Part shown: positions 53,449 to 63,609 of the stretch, piece by piece | Layout of the letters: every line of letters starts with the position of its first letter | Numbering within the stretch: the first letter of the stretch is position 1 | Origin: an uncultured Shewanella sp. | Lineage (GTDB): Bacteria > Pseudomonadota > Gammaproteobacteria > Enterobacterales > Shewanellaceae | Direction of reading: 5' to 3' | NCBI RefSeq assembly: GCF_947495455.1 | Contig: NZ_CANLZC010000004.1 | Coordinates: forward strand, 28,189 to 92,188 | DNA: 64,000 nt | Program-made: the position numbers and the translations under genes | The notes under the pieces: model-generated | Database searches by the model: none | Seen by the model: the letters and a program-made list of their open reading frames with translations, nothing else | Told to the model about the DNA's origin: nothing

Positions 53449-54798
53449 ATGCTTAAGGAAAAAAATTTTAAGCTATTAATATTATTACTATTAATCATGA
53501 GCATTATGAGTTGTAGCAGTCAAAAAGTGCCTGACTATCAATCTCAAGCAATTGATTCGCGTGAACAAATAACACCTTGGCAGTATGGCCAACAAGATGC
53601 AACCAGCGTGACTCACTTAACGGATTTGATCAATATTAGCGAGTTAACGGGTTTCATCGACCAAGCGATGAAGCAAAATCCAAGTGTGCAACAAACGGCT
53701 ATTGCACTGCAAATTGCCTATGCCCAAAGCAGCGTAGAGAAAAGTGAGGGATTACCTCAAGCCTCAATAAACAATACCAGCAGTAAAGATGAAGGAAGCC
53801 ATACTACCTATGGCAGTGAACTCAACATTAGCTGGGAAGTCGATTTATGGCAAAAAATCAGTGACAGTATTAAAGGAGCAGAAATGGACATTTCGAGCTC
53901 AAAAGCTGATCTACAAGCCGCTCAAGATGCCTTAGCGGCCAATATCATGCGCACTTGGCTGCAAATTAATCTAGAACAACAACTTATCACCATTGAACAA
54001 CAAAGACTCGCCTCTTTAGAGCATAATGAAACCTTTATCATTGAACGATATCGCTCAGGACTCGGCACCTTAGAAGATCTGGATGATGCTCGCACCTCAA
54101 GTGCAAGCACTCGAGCCACTCTGGCCGAATATAAAGAAAACTACGCCCAATACCAGCGCACTATGTGGCAATTATTAGGTCAAGATAGCGCTTCCGAAAA
54201 TGTCACGATTAGCGCTGACTTTCCAACGGTATTACAACCCTTAGCAGATCTACCCAATCAAGACTTAAGCAGACGTCCCGATCTACAAAGCGCTTATTAC
54301 AGTATTTATGCTGAGCAGTACCGCGCAAGTGCCGCTTATAAAGCATTGTTACCTTCCATTAATTTAAGCGCACAGCTTACAGGGGAGACTCTGTTTAATA
54401 GCCCGGCATGGACACTTCTAGGTCAACTCACCGCCCCCTTATTTGAAGGAGGAAAACTAAGAGCACAAGCTGATATTGCAAGCCTTACAGCTGAAAAAGC
54501 CTATTGGAGCTATAAAGAAACACTGCTAACAGCAGTCAATGAAGTCAATAATGCATTAGGGCAAGAGCAATCGCTGTCTCGCCAGCAAAGCCATATCAAT
54601 GATGCCCTAGCCAGTGCGAACCGCAGTTTTGCAAACTACCAAACCAAATATCGCCAAGGACTCGTTAACATCATTGATTTATTGTCTGTACAGCAACAGA
54701 CCTTCGATCTTGAAGCGCAACTTACACAACTTATTTATGACAGACTGGTCAACCGCATCGACTTAGGACTTGCATTAGGTCTAGGGATCTCGAAATGA
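53449..54798 (+). CDS. Outer membrane efflux lipoprotein, RND system 2
   Basis: This 449-residue TolC/NodT-type channel has a lipobox IMSCSS (lipid cysteine at 22). It parallels the system 1 channel over its length, with LSRRPDLQSAYYSIYAEQYR and QGLVNIIDLLSVQQQTFDLE in the same places. It overlaps the adaptor gene by ATGA. Confidence 0.85.
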   Translation: MLKEKNFKLLILLLLIMSIMSCSSQKVPDYQSQAIDSREQITPWQYGQQDATSVTHLTDLINISELTGFIDQAMKQNPSVQQTAIALQIAYAQSSVEKSEGLPQASINNTSSKDEGSHTTYGSELNISWEVDLWQKISDSIKGAEMDISSSKADLQAAQDALAANIMRTWLQINLEQQLITIEQQRLASLEHNETFIIERYRSGLGTLEDLDDARTSSASTRATLAEYKENYAQYQRTMWQLLGQDSASENVTISADFPTVLQPLADLPNQDLSRRPDLQSAYYSIYAEQYRASAAYKALLPSINLSAQLTGETLFNSPAWTLLGQLTAPLFEGGKLRAQADIASLTAEKAYWSYKETLLTAVNEVNNALGQEQSLSRQQSHINDALASANRSFANYQTKYRQGLVNIIDLLSVQQQTFDLEAQLTQLIYDRLVNRIDLGLALGLGISK

Positions 54799-56006
54799 AA
54801 CAGAAAAAACAACTTATCATCATAACCTTAATATCTATGTTAAGTATTATTGGTGCCATCACCTACACCCAAGCCCAAAAAGCAGATTATCGCAAGAAGA
54901 GTCTATCCATGACTAAACCTGCTGTTATTACAGCACCTGAAGTCGAAGTCATGACTATCAGTAAACACAATTACCAAGCCCAAATCATAGGCAATGGAGA
55001 GGCACAGTCTCGTAATATCTTAGCACTGACCACGGAAGTGAGCGGCCAAGTGGAAACCTTATCGCCACAATTTGAAACGGGCAAACAAATTGAACAAGGG
55101 GCATTATTAACCTCGTTAAATGATACCAGTTACCAACAAGCCGTCACCGATGCAAAACTGGCTGTAGCGGATGCTCAAGTGGCATTACTTGAAGAGGAGC
55201 GTGAAGGTCAACAAGCCCAATTAGAATGGAAAAACTCGGGAATGACAGGTGAACCAGACTCCACATTAGTATTACGCACACCACAATTGGCTGCCGCTCA
55301 AGCAAGCCTTGATAATGCACAAAGACAACTGAATACCGCTGAGCGTAATCTTCAAAAAACCCATATTACCGCGCCCTTTAATGCGCTGATTGTCTCCAGA
55401 GATATACAGCCAGGTAGCTATCTTTCAGTAGGGGCAAGTGTGACCACTCTCTATAGCACAGACAGGGTAGAAATCAGTATTCCACTATCGGAGCATCAAT
55501 GGCAAAGCCTGCCCGATATCAATACCCTTACGCCTAAATCATGGGTGGTGACATTAACCAATATGGAAAAAAATGAACAATGGCAAGGTTATGTACAACG
55601 AGTTGAGCAACATTTAGATTCCACCAGCAGACAACGTGCACTCATCGTTGCCGTCGATTTACCATTAGCACAAACACCCGCTCTTTTTCCTGGCACTTTT
55701 GTCACCGCAGCAATACCAGGGAAAAAATGGAATGATATTTGGGAGCTTCCCGCCTCCGCTATATCTCAAGGTGGGGAGGTATGGTACTTAGACAATAATA
55801 ATAATCTATTAAAGTTTAAAGCGAATAAACTCTTTGAAAAAGGGAGCACAGTTTATATCACCCCATTGTCGGGTATGGGAACGGCACAGATTGTTGTTCG
55901 CCCACTGAATACTTACCTTGTGGGCATGCACATGTCTCCAATTCAAACAGACGCAACTGAGTCAAGCGCAAATAAGTTGTTAGCCCATGTACAGGAGGAG
56001 CAATAA
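54795..56006 (+). CDS. Periplasmic adaptor (membrane fusion protein), RND system 2
   Basis: This 403-residue adaptor has an N-terminal anchor (residues 7-25), lipoyl halves LTTEVSGQVETLSPQFETG and QKTHITAPFNALIVSRDIQP, and a coiled-coil hairpin between them. It is clearly paralogous to the system 1 adaptor. The permease ATG follows after 1 bp. Confidence 0.85.
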   Translation: MKQKKQLIIITLISMLSIIGAITYTQAQKADYRKKSLSMTKPAVITAPEVEVMTISKHNYQAQIIGNGEAQSRNILALTTEVSGQVETLSPQFETGKQIEQGALLTSLNDTSYQQAVTDAKLAVADAQVALLEEEREGQQAQLEWKNSGMTGEPDSTLVLRTPQLAAAQASLDNAQRQLNTAERNLQKTHITAPFNALIVSRDIQPGSYLSVGASVTTLYSTDRVEISIPLSEHQWQSLPDINTLTPKSWVVTLTNMEKNEQWQGYVQRVEQHLDSTSRQRALIVAVDLPLAQTPALFPGTFVTAAIPGKKWNDIWELPASAISQGGEVWYLDNNNNLLKFKANKLFEKGSTVYITPLSGMGTAQIVVRPLNTYLVGMHMSPIQTDATESSANKLLAHVQEEQ

Positions 56007-56007
56007 T

Positions 56008-59000
56008 ATGTCGCAGATGCCTACCGACCACAAGCAAGCGAGTTGTGCAAAACAAACGGGGCTCATCGCTTGGTTCGCTCAAAATTCAGTTGCTGCTAAT
56101 TTATTAATGATCTCCGTCATTATTCTCGGCATCGTTTCTTTATATTCCCTTCGCAAAGAGGTTTTCCCCAGTCTTGAACCGAGATTCATCACAGTGTCAG
56201 TGAGTTACTACAGTGGAAATGCCAAACAAGCAGAAGAAGGTATTGCCATTAAAATTGAGAATGCACTAGAAAGCGTCCCCGGAATAAAACATATCACCTC
56301 TGTCTCCAATGCCAGCGGTAGTACGGTAAAAATAGAGAAAGAAACCGATTACCCGCTGGAAACCTTATTTACCAATGTAAAAACCAAAGTTGACTCTATT
56401 AATAACTTACCCACAGATGCGCAAAAGCCTGTTATTGAAAAAGCCACTCGTGAAGATCATGCCATATGGGTGCAACTTTACGGTGATGCCGATCGCATCA
56501 CCTTACAAAAACTGGCTGAAAAATTAAAAACCGCATTATTAGCTAAACCGGCCATTCGCAATTTATCCATATCCGCTGAGTCTCAAATCATCATGTCAGT
56601 GGAAGTGGATGACAGCCAACTCCAAGCCTATGGGCTCACACTCAGTGATGTGGAAAGCGCCATCAATGCCGAGTCCTCAGCGCCTCTCACCACAAGCCTT
56701 AGAAATGATAACAAAATTATCCGTCTAAAAGCATCAGATCAAGCCTATCAACTCACTGACTTTGCGAAAATTCCACTGATCACCACCCGCTCAGGCGCGG
56801 TGATCACTTTAGGTGACGTCGCCACGATTACAGACACTTTTGACGACGATCCTTATACTCTCTCACGTTATAACCAGCAAAATGGCATGAGTATTGAAAT
56901 TGTCATGGACGAACAAGGCGATGTGACACAAATTGTCGATCAAGCCAATGCCCTTGTAAAAGAATGGAATGATAGAGGGTTATTACCACAAAATATCAAA
57001 TTAAAAACTTGGTATGATGGCAGTACTATTATTAAAGAGAGATTATCTTTACTCACAAAAAATGCCATTAGTGGTATTGCCTTAGTCTTCATAATCTTAG
57101 CGCTATTTCTCAATCTCAGGCTCGCTTTTTGGGTCGCCGCAGGGCTGCCATTTGTGTTCTTTGGCACTCTGTATTTTATGGGAGACGCCTACACTGGGCT
57201 CACCATCAATGAAATGACCACCTTTGGCTTTATTATGGCATTAGGCATAGTCGTTGATGATGCCGTGGTCATCAGTGAAAGTATTTATACTCAGCGGCAA
57301 CGTTTTGGAGACACGATAGAAAATACCATCATTGGTACCAAAAAAGTGGCTCTTCCGACTATATTTGGCGTACTCACAACAGTCGCCGCCTTTATGGCGC
57401 TATCAAACATTTCAGGTAATATGGGAAAGCTTTTTGCCCAATTTGCCACTGTAGTGACGATTTGCTTACTCCTTTCATTGGTAGAGTCTAAACTGATCTT
57501 GCCCTCTCATTTAGCACACCTCAATACACGCAACAAAGCCACAACGGGTTTGGCTGGAATGTGGGCCAAAATACAAGCCATGGCCAATAACAGCTTAGAA
57601 TGGTTTAACACTCGGCTTTATCAGCCAAGCATTCATTGGGCATTAACCTTTCGTTACGCTATTGTCTTCATTTTTGTTGCTGTTTTTATTGTCGTCACTG
57701 CCATGCCTTTCACTGGCAGTGTAAGAGTCTCCTTCTTTCCAGATATTAGTGGTGATGTCATCAATGTGAATATCACTATGCAAAATGATGCCAGTTTTGG
57801 ACAAACCAATACCAATTTACTGCGATTAGAAAAAACAGCTATAGAAGCCGATAAACAATTAGCTGAAAAATATCACACTCAATCAGGCGCCATTAACAGT
57901 ATCCAAGTCATTGCCAGCAACGATCTCACAGGTACACTCATTGTCGAAATGGACTCGAACTCACCCTATTCTTCCACCGAGTTGATTAAACAGTGGCAGA
58001 AAGATGTGGGATCCCCCGAAGGTGTAAAAAAGCTCAGATTCAGCTCCAAAAAAGAGATGGTAGACAATTTTAAAGTTGAATTAAAATCCAATGATGAAGC
58101 CACAATTAGAGCCGCTGGCGCAGAATTTAAAACCGCCTTACTCAATACTCAAGGCGTCAATGGAATCGAAGACAACCTATCTCCTGGGCAAGCGCAACTG
58201 CATTTCACCTTATCCAACCAAGGCCGTAGCTTAGGCATGGATACGGCTAGCCTTTCAGAGCAATTATTACAAGCCTTTGGCGGGCAAGTCGTCCAACGTT
58301 ATCAAAGGGGTAAAGATGAAATCTGGGTCAGAGTACGTTATCCAAAACAGCAACGTCAAACCTTAGCCGATGTCATGCAAGCCAGAGTGAGAACACCTGA
58401 TGGCACCATAGTCCCCTTAAGTGCAGTCGCAGACATGACTAACGAATATCAACAAGACGAAGTCACTCGAATTAATAACCAAAGCGCCATTTACTTAAGT
58501 GCTGCTGTCGATAAAGAGGTCATCGCCCCCAATGAACTCGTGGCCAATTTAAAAAGGCATTTTGTTCCACAATTGCAAAATCAATATCCAGACTTAAACG
58601 TGTATTTCGCAGGTGAAGCTGAGCAGCAACAAGAAACATCCAGCTCCATGAGCAGCATGTTCGTGCTCGCCATGTTAGCCATTTATGTCTTGCTGGCCAT
58701 TCCGTTAAAGTCATATATTCAACCTGTGTTGATCATGATGGCCATTCCTTTTGGTATTGTGGGGGCCATACTGGGCCATTGGTTAAATGACATCACAATG
58801 AGCCTATTGTCTCTAAATGGTATTTTAGCCTTAAGTGGCGTTGTGGTTAACGACAGTTTATTACTGGTGTCGCGTTTTAATGAATTAATCAAAGAAGGCA
58901 AACTCTCCGTTCGCCAAGCCATTGTCACCGCTTGTACCAGCCGTTTAAGGGCTATTTTACTGACATCAATTACCACTTTCGTCGGTCTAGTCCCGCTATT

Positions 59001-59199
59001 AAGCGAGACCTCTCTACAAGCCCAGTTCTTAATTCCTGCGGCGGCTTCATTGGCCTACGGTATTTTGTTTGCCACAGTGATCACATTAATTCTGATCCCT
59101 GCATTATTATTAATTCAATGTGAAATAAAAGCATTCTTAGGTAAACTGACATTGAATCCCACCTCCTGTACGTCAAAAAAGGAGACTAAGCCATGCTAA
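56008..59199 (+). CDS. RND efflux permease, system 2
   Basis: The start at 56008 has GGAGGAG seven bases upstream; an earlier start would overlap the adaptor. The 1063-residue pump has helix 1 NLLMISVIILGIVSLYSLRK, helix 4 GIVVDDAVVISES with the acidic pair, and IPFGIVGAILGHWLNDITMS near helix 11. It is a close paralogue of the system 1 pump. Its 3' end overlaps the response regulator gene by 7 bp, so pump and regulators form one operon. Confidence 0.9.
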   Translation: MSQMPTDHKQASCAKQTGLIAWFAQNSVAANLLMISVIILGIVSLYSLRKEVFPSLEPRFITVSVSYYSGNAKQAEEGIAIKIENALESVPGIKHITSVSNASGSTVKIEKETDYPLETLFTNVKTKVDSINNLPTDAQKPVIEKATREDHAIWVQLYGDADRITLQKLAEKLKTALLAKPAIRNLSISAESQIIMSVEVDDSQLQAYGLTLSDVESAINAESSAPLTTSLRNDNKIIRLKASDQAYQLTDFAKIPLITTRSGAVITLGDVATITDTFDDDPYTLSRYNQQNGMSIEIVMDEQGDVTQIVDQANALVKEWNDRGLLPQNIKLKTWYDGSTIIKERLSLLTKNAISGIALVFIILALFLNLRLAFWVAAGLPFVFFGTLYFMGDAYTGLTINEMTTFGFIMALGIVVDDAVVISESIYTQRQRFGDTIENTIIGTKKVALPTIFGVLTTVAAFMALSNISGNMGKLFAQFATVVTICLLLSLVESKLILPSHLAHLNTRNKATTGLAGMWAKIQAMANNSLEWFNTRLYQPSIHWALTFRYAIVFIFVAVFIVVTAMPFTGSVRVSFFPDISGDVINVNITMQNDASFGQTNTNLLRLEKTAIEADKQLAEKYHTQSGAINSIQVIASNDLTGTLIVEMDSNSPYSSTELIKQWQKDVGSPEGVKKLRFSSKKEMVDNFKVELKSNDEATIRAAGAEFKTALLNTQGVNGIEDNLSPGQAQLHFTLSNQGRSLGMDTASLSEQLLQAFGGQVVQRYQRGKDEIWVRVRYPKQQRQTLADVMQARVRTPDGTIVPLSAVADMTNEYQQDEVTRINNQSAIYLSAAVDKEVIAPNELVANLKRHFVPQLQNQYPDLNVYFAGEAEQQQETSSSMSSMFVLAMLAIYVLLAIPLKSYIQPVLIMMAIPFGIVGAILGHWLNDITMSLLSLNGILALSGVVVNDSLLLVSRFNELIKEGKLSVRQAIVTACTSRLRAILLTSITTFVGLVPLLSETSLQAQFLIPAAASLAYGILFATVITLILIPALLLIQCEIKAFLGKLTLNPTSCTSKKETKPC

Positions 59200-59870
59200 A
59201 CCTGTTATTAATCGAAGATGATCTTGACTTAGCAGCAACCATTATCGATTATTTTGAGATTGAATCGATACAATGTGATCATGCTGCCAATGGCTTGGCT
59301 GGACTGAGTTTTATCAAACAAAATACCTATCAAGCACTGATCATCGATATCAACCTGCCTAAAATGGATGGACTCACCTTGTGTGAGACCATCAGGCAGC
59401 AAGGTATCGATACGCCAGTACTCATGTTGACAGCACGAGACAGCTTAGACAATAAAATTGAGGGCTTTCAATCGGGTGCAGACGATTACTTGATAAAGCC
59501 TTTCGCCATGACTGAGCTTATCATACGCATTAAAACCTTGGCCAAACGGCGAAGTGGCCAAGTCAAAAAACTCGCTTTAGCAGATCTAGAAATTGATTTA
59601 TCAAAGAAGCAAGCCTATCGCCACAAGATACCGCTAAAATTATCACCCACCGCTTTTCGTATTCTGGATATATTATTGCGAGCCTCCCCCGACCCCGTCT
59701 CCAGAGTGGATATCATGCAGGCCATTTGGGGGGATAACCAGCCAGACAGTAACAGCCTAAAAGTACACATACATCATCTGCGAAAACAGCTTGATGGTCA
59801 GCACTTACCTAAACTCTTGCAAACAGTGCCGGGCCATGGATTTGCCTTGCGCTGCACAGATGAGCATTAA
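59193..59870 (+). CDS. OmpR-family response regulator
   Basis: This 225-residue protein has a receiver with acidic pocket (LLLIEDDLD) and phospho-acceptor D52 in LIIDINLPKMDG, followed by a winged-helix effector domain ending in SLKVHIHHLRKQL and VPGHGFALR. It resembles PhoP/QseB-type regulators. It overlaps the RND permease and is 2 bp from the kinase gene, so it very likely controls this pump, perhaps autoregulating the operon. Confidence 0.9.
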   Translation: MLNLLLIEDDLDLAATIIDYFEIESIQCDHAANGLAGLSFIKQNTYQALIIDINLPKMDGLTLCETIRQQGIDTPVLMLTARDSLDNKIEGFQSGADDYLIKPFAMTELIIRIKTLAKRRSGQVKKLALADLEIDLSKKQAYRHKIPLKLSPTAFRILDILLRASPDPVSRVDIMQAIWGDNQPDSNSLKVHIHHLRKQLDGQHLPKLLQTVPGHGFALRCTDEH

Positions 59871-59872
59871 CG

Positions 59873-61183
59873 ATGAAAATAAAACCTAGCCTAAGATTCT
59901 ATTTCTTTATTGCCATGTTACTCTTAGGCGCGTCATTAACCTTAGTGTTTTCAGCCCTCACGATTAATTATTTTATCGAAGGGCTAGATACCGGCATGCG
60001 TGGTACCATGCGCCAACTGTCTAAAGTCGATAATGTTCGAGACGGTCATCCTGTCACACTCATTAATTTTCAAATAGCCAGTCGATGGCAAGATGTGCCT
60101 GCGGATATTCAAGCACAATTTCCGACTCCGCCGAAATCACCCGGTGTATTACAAAAAAAAATGCAAGATGTCTCTTTATTTTCTCCTCCCAAAAGGGCCT
60201 ACTTCCTTATTTACATGCTCAATGATCAAGGAGAGAAACGATATGTGAGTAAAGTCTTTAATAAAGATAAGATCATGCAGCCCCCCAAAAAAATCAACTC
60301 TCATTTTACTGGGATTTTCTTATTTGGCATTGGAGGCTTAGTTGTCTTCACGCTATTTTTGTTTCTCATCATGAACAAAATATCCTCTCCCATGGGAGCA
60401 CTCATTGACTGGACCAAAACACTCAACGATAAAAGCTTAGCCTTGCCGCCACCTGATTTTAAATACCACGAACCCAATGAACTCGCTCAAATCATCCATA
60501 GCAGTTTAAACTCAGTGCAATCTAGCCTTAACAGAGAGCAGACTTTTCTAAATTATGCTAGTCATGAACTCAGAACCCCCATTGCAGTGATCCGCTCCAA
60601 CGTTGAACTGCTCAATAAAATGAATGAAGCACAAGCCTTAAATGAAAAGCAGCAAAAGATAGTACAACGAATTGAACGTGCGGGCTTTACCATGACACAT
60701 CTGACCGAAACCTTACTTTGGCTTGGACGGGATAATGCCATTCCTCCGCAAATATCCAATATCAAACTCAACGATATGATCCAACAACTTGTGGACGAGC
60801 TCCGTTATTTATTGCAAGGAAAAGCCGTTAGCGTTGAAATTAATTCACACCCCTTTGAGATTCAACTTCCCACCACCGCCTGTTTAATTGTATTAACCAA
60901 CCTTATTCGTAATGCCTTTCAGCATACCCATACAGGAAGGGTGTCTATTCAACAGATAAACAACCATGTCACCATTGAAAATACCAATATTGAACCTAGC
61001 ACAAAACAAGACGATTTAGGTTTTGGTCTTGGACTGCAATTAACCGAGCGACTCATTGAGAAATTCCATTGGCAATACACCAATGACTTTATGCCTATGG
61101 GCCATAGAGTCGAAGTGATTTTCACGCACAATAACCTTAATAAAACCGAGACGAAAGAATCAAAATCCATTGAGGGGCATTGA
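59873..61183 (+). CDS. Sensor histidine kinase partner of the OmpR-type regulator
   Basis: This 436-residue kinase has TM1 at about 10-33, a periplasmic loop, TM2 at about 146-167, and the phospho-His H231 in NYASHELRTPIAVI. The ATPase domain shows NLIRNAFQHTHTG (N box) and a short GFGLGLQLTERLI G box. The periplasmic sensor region of about 110 residues is small. Cotranscribed with the regulator and RND system 2. Confidence 0.9.
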   Translation: MKIKPSLRFYFFIAMLLLGASLTLVFSALTINYFIEGLDTGMRGTMRQLSKVDNVRDGHPVTLINFQIASRWQDVPADIQAQFPTPPKSPGVLQKKMQDVSLFSPPKRAYFLIYMLNDQGEKRYVSKVFNKDKIMQPPKKINSHFTGIFLFGIGGLVVFTLFLFLIMNKISSPMGALIDWTKTLNDKSLALPPPDFKYHEPNELAQIIHSSLNSVQSSLNREQTFLNYASHELRTPIAVIRSNVELLNKMNEAQALNEKQQKIVQRIERAGFTMTHLTETLLWLGRDNAIPPQISNIKLNDMIQQLVDELRYLLQGKAVSVEINSHPFEIQLPTTACLIVLTNLIRNAFQHTHTGRVSIQQINNHVTIENTNIEPSTKQDDLGFGLGLQLTERLIEKFHWQYTNDFMPMGHRVEVIFTHNNLNKTETKESKSIEGH

Positions 61184-61283
61184 AAAAAGAGAGTTAACCA
61201 CGCTCTATCCACAAGAAAATCGATAACACTAAATAACTATTGGCGTATCACTTTAGTATTAGCTACACTCATTTTATCAACGA

Positions 61284-61337
61284 CTGGTTTTAATGTTTAA
61301 GATGATCCAGCTGGTTTTAATGTTTAAAATGATCCAA
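61284..61337 (+). repeat. 27-bp tandem duplication before yheT
   Basis: CTGGTTTTAATGTTTAAGAT followed by GATCCAG (61284-61310) is repeated at 61311-61337 with two changes. The second copy runs into the yheT start codon, so the duplication may affect translation start or promoter spacing. Confidence 0.65.
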
Positions 61338-62317
61338 TGCCAATGAATAGTGTATATTCTCCTCCATGGTGGGCTAAAAGCCCACACATTCAGACGATTT
61401 TACCTTCTATCACTCGAGTATTAGGACCTTTATTAAAGCGAGAGCGATTAGAGCTTCCCGATCAAGATTTTATCGATCTCGATTGGTTATCCAAACCCAT
61501 AGAAAACCAACCCATTATACTCATGTTCCATGGTTTAGAAGGCAGCGCGGATTCCCATTATATCAAGCGACTTTTCATATCATGTCAATCAAAAGACTAT
61601 TGTGCACTTATTCACCATCATAGAGGATGCTCCGGTGAACTTAATCGCCTGCCTCGTAGCTACCATAGCGGTGACACTGAAGATGTTCAACTGAGTCTAC
61701 AACACCTAAAAGCACGTTACCCCAATAACCCTATTTATGCCGTTGGCTATAGCTTAGGGGGAAACGTACTGACTAAGTATCTTGGTGAGAAAAAAGAACA
61801 GAGTTTAATCGAGCGCGCGGTCGTCGTCTCAGCCCCTTTGCAACTCGCCGCTTGTGCCAAAAAACTAGAAAAAGGTTTTTCAAAAGTTTACCAAAGTTAT
61901 TTAATTAAATTACTCCAACAAAAAATCATAGACAAAATGGAGAAAATGGCATTAGACAACTATATTCCTGTCACCAAACATCAAATCAAAAATTTAACCA
62001 CCTTTCATGGCTTCGATCACCAAGTCACTGCACCACTGCATGGCTTTGATGGTGTCGATGATTATTATCGTCAGTCCAGTGGATTGCCCTTTCTCGCTCA
62101 TATCGCTAAACCCACATTAGTCATTCATGCTAAAGACGATCCCTTTATGACAGAAGATGTGATCCCAGGCCCTGCCGAACTGTCACCACACGTCAGCTAT
62201 GAATTACATAAACAAGGCGGACACCTTGGCTTTATTGAAGGCGGCAGTCCTTGGCACCCCAAATATTATCTCGAACGCCGCATTCTTGATTTTTTATTTC
62301 CTCATACAACAATATAA
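61337..62317 (+). CDS. yheT: Alpha/beta hydrolase, YheT family
   Basis: This 326-residue hydrolase has the YheT opening PPWWAKSPHIQTILPS, oxyanion segment LMFHGLEGSADSHYI, nucleophile elbow AVGYSLGGNVLTKYLG with Ser, acid loop HAKDDPFMTED and C-terminal His in QGGHLGFIEGG. All triad residues are present. Its substrate is not established. yheT, yheU and prkB together are a conserved gammaproteobacterial set. A second ATG two codons in is possible. Confidence 0.9.
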   Translation: MPMNSVYSPPWWAKSPHIQTILPSITRVLGPLLKRERLELPDQDFIDLDWLSKPIENQPIILMFHGLEGSADSHYIKRLFISCQSKDYCALIHHHRGCSGELNRLPRSYHSGDTEDVQLSLQHLKARYPNNPIYAVGYSLGGNVLTKYLGEKKEQSLIERAVVVSAPLQLAACAKKLEKGFSKVYQSYLIKLLQQKIIDKMEKMALDNYIPVTKHQIKNLTTFHGFDHQVTAPLHGFDGVDDYYRQSSGLPFLAHIAKPTLVIHAKDDPFMTEDVIPGPAELSPHVSYELHKQGGHLGFIEGGSPWHPKYYLERRILDFLFPHTTI

Positions 62318-62331
62318 ACGGATCCTATTTC

Positions 62332-62583
62332 ATGCTAGTTCCTTTTGACGCATTACAACAACTCCCTCAAGACACAATAAACAACCTGATAAAAGAATAC
62401 TTATTGACTCAATTAGAAGACGGTAGCTTTAGCCACACAGATGACAAAGCACTAAAAGATGCTATTATTAAATGCCATCAAGCACTTAAAACGGGTATTT
62501 TAATGGTCGAATACAGTGAAGAAGATGAATCTATTGCCATCAGGCATAAGGATAATATCACAAATATACAAGCGGAAAATTGA
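62332..62583 (+). CDS. yheU: YheU family protein
   Basis: This small 83-residue acidic protein begins MLVPFDALQQLPQDTINNLI and continues EYLLTQLEDGS, the YheU signature. Function unknown. It follows yheT by 14 bp, the conserved arrangement. Confidence 0.9.
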   Translation: MLVPFDALQQLPQDTINNLIKEYLLTQLEDGSFSHTDDKALKDAIIKCHQALKTGILMVEYSEEDESIAIRHKDNITNIQAEN

Positions 62584-62724
62584 CCTTAAGTCATTCAATC
62601 CGTATAACTATATCACGTGAAAATACATGCATCCTGATCCGTTCACTTTATCACGCGCTAAAAATACTTTTTTAGCGCTGAATTAATCAAGTGTGAGTCG
62701 CATTTCATCTATTTAGGTAATTAC

Positions 62725-63609
62725 ATGTCAGCAAAACATCCCATTATTGCAGTCACAGGCTCTTCTGGAGCGGGTACCACCACCACCACCACAGCCTTCA
62801 CTGAAATATTTAGGCAACTTGGGATTAATGCCGTCACCATTGAAGGCGATAGTTTCCATCATTACACTCGTGCTGAGATGGAAGTCACTATTCGTAAATT
62901 GAAAGCAGAAAATCGCAGTATCAGTTATTTTGGCGCTGAAGCAAATGATTTTGTCAGATTAGAACAATGTTTTGAAGATTATGGAAAAACAGGGCAAGGA
63001 GAACATCGCTCTTACTTACATACTTTTGATGAAGCCGTGCCCTTTAATCAAATGCCAGGTACCTTTACTCAGTGGCGCCCGCTACCTGACAATACAGACA
63101 TGCTTTATTATGAAGGCCTACATGGTGGAGTCATTACAGAGGATTGTAATGTCGCTCAACACGTTGATTTACTAATTGGTATGGTCCCCATAGTCAATCT
63201 AGAATGGATTCAAAAAATCATTAGAGATACAACCGATAGAGGCCATACTCGAGAAAAAGTCATGGGCTCAATCGTTCGCAGTATGGATGATTACGTGAAC
63301 CATATCACTCCACAATTTTCACGCACTCATATCAACTTTCAGCGGGTGCCCACCATAGATACCTCTAACCCCTTTAGTGCAACCACCATTCCCAGCTTAG
63401 ATGAAAGTTTTGTGGTGATCTGTTTTCATGATATTCAAAATGTCGATTACCCTTATTACCTCAATATGATCCAAGGCTCTTTCATGTCTCGCACCAATAC
63501 CTTAGTGGTTCCCGGTGGAAAAATGTCCCTCGCAATGGAGCTCATTTTAACTCCCCTAGTCAAAGATTTGATGGAAAAACGTCAATCCCTTTTAAAAAAT
63601 GAAAAATGA
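62725..63609 (+). CDS. prkB: Phosphoribulokinase-like kinase PrkB
   Basis: This 294-residue P-loop kinase has the Walker A GSSGAGTTTTTT (residues 11-22), where a run of ACC codons encodes the threonines, then EGDSFHHYTRAEM and YEGLHGGVI. It belongs to the non-photosynthetic PrkB group found next to yheT-yheU; no RuBisCO or other Calvin-cycle gene is near. The physiological substrate is not known. Confidence 0.9.
   Translation: MSAKHPIIAVTGSSGAGTTTTTTAFTEIFRQLGINAVTIEGDSFHHYTRAEMEVTIRKLKAENRSISYFGAEANDFVRLEQCFEDYGKTGQGEHRSYLHTFDEAVPFNQMPGTFTQWRPLPDNTDMLYYEGLHGGVITEDCNVAQHVDLLIGMVPIVNLEWIQKIIRDTTDRGHTREKVMGSIVRSMDDYVNHITPQFSRTHINFQRVPTIDTSNPFSATTIPSLDESFVVICFHDIQNVDYPYYLNMIQGSFMSRTNTLVVPGGKMSLAMELILTPLVKDLMEKRQSLLKNEK

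Noticed and set aside
62770..62795. ACC/CAC triplet run in prkB as a possible microsatellite
   Set aside because: It encodes the threonines of the P-loop, which are normal for PrkB, so it is functional coding sequence.
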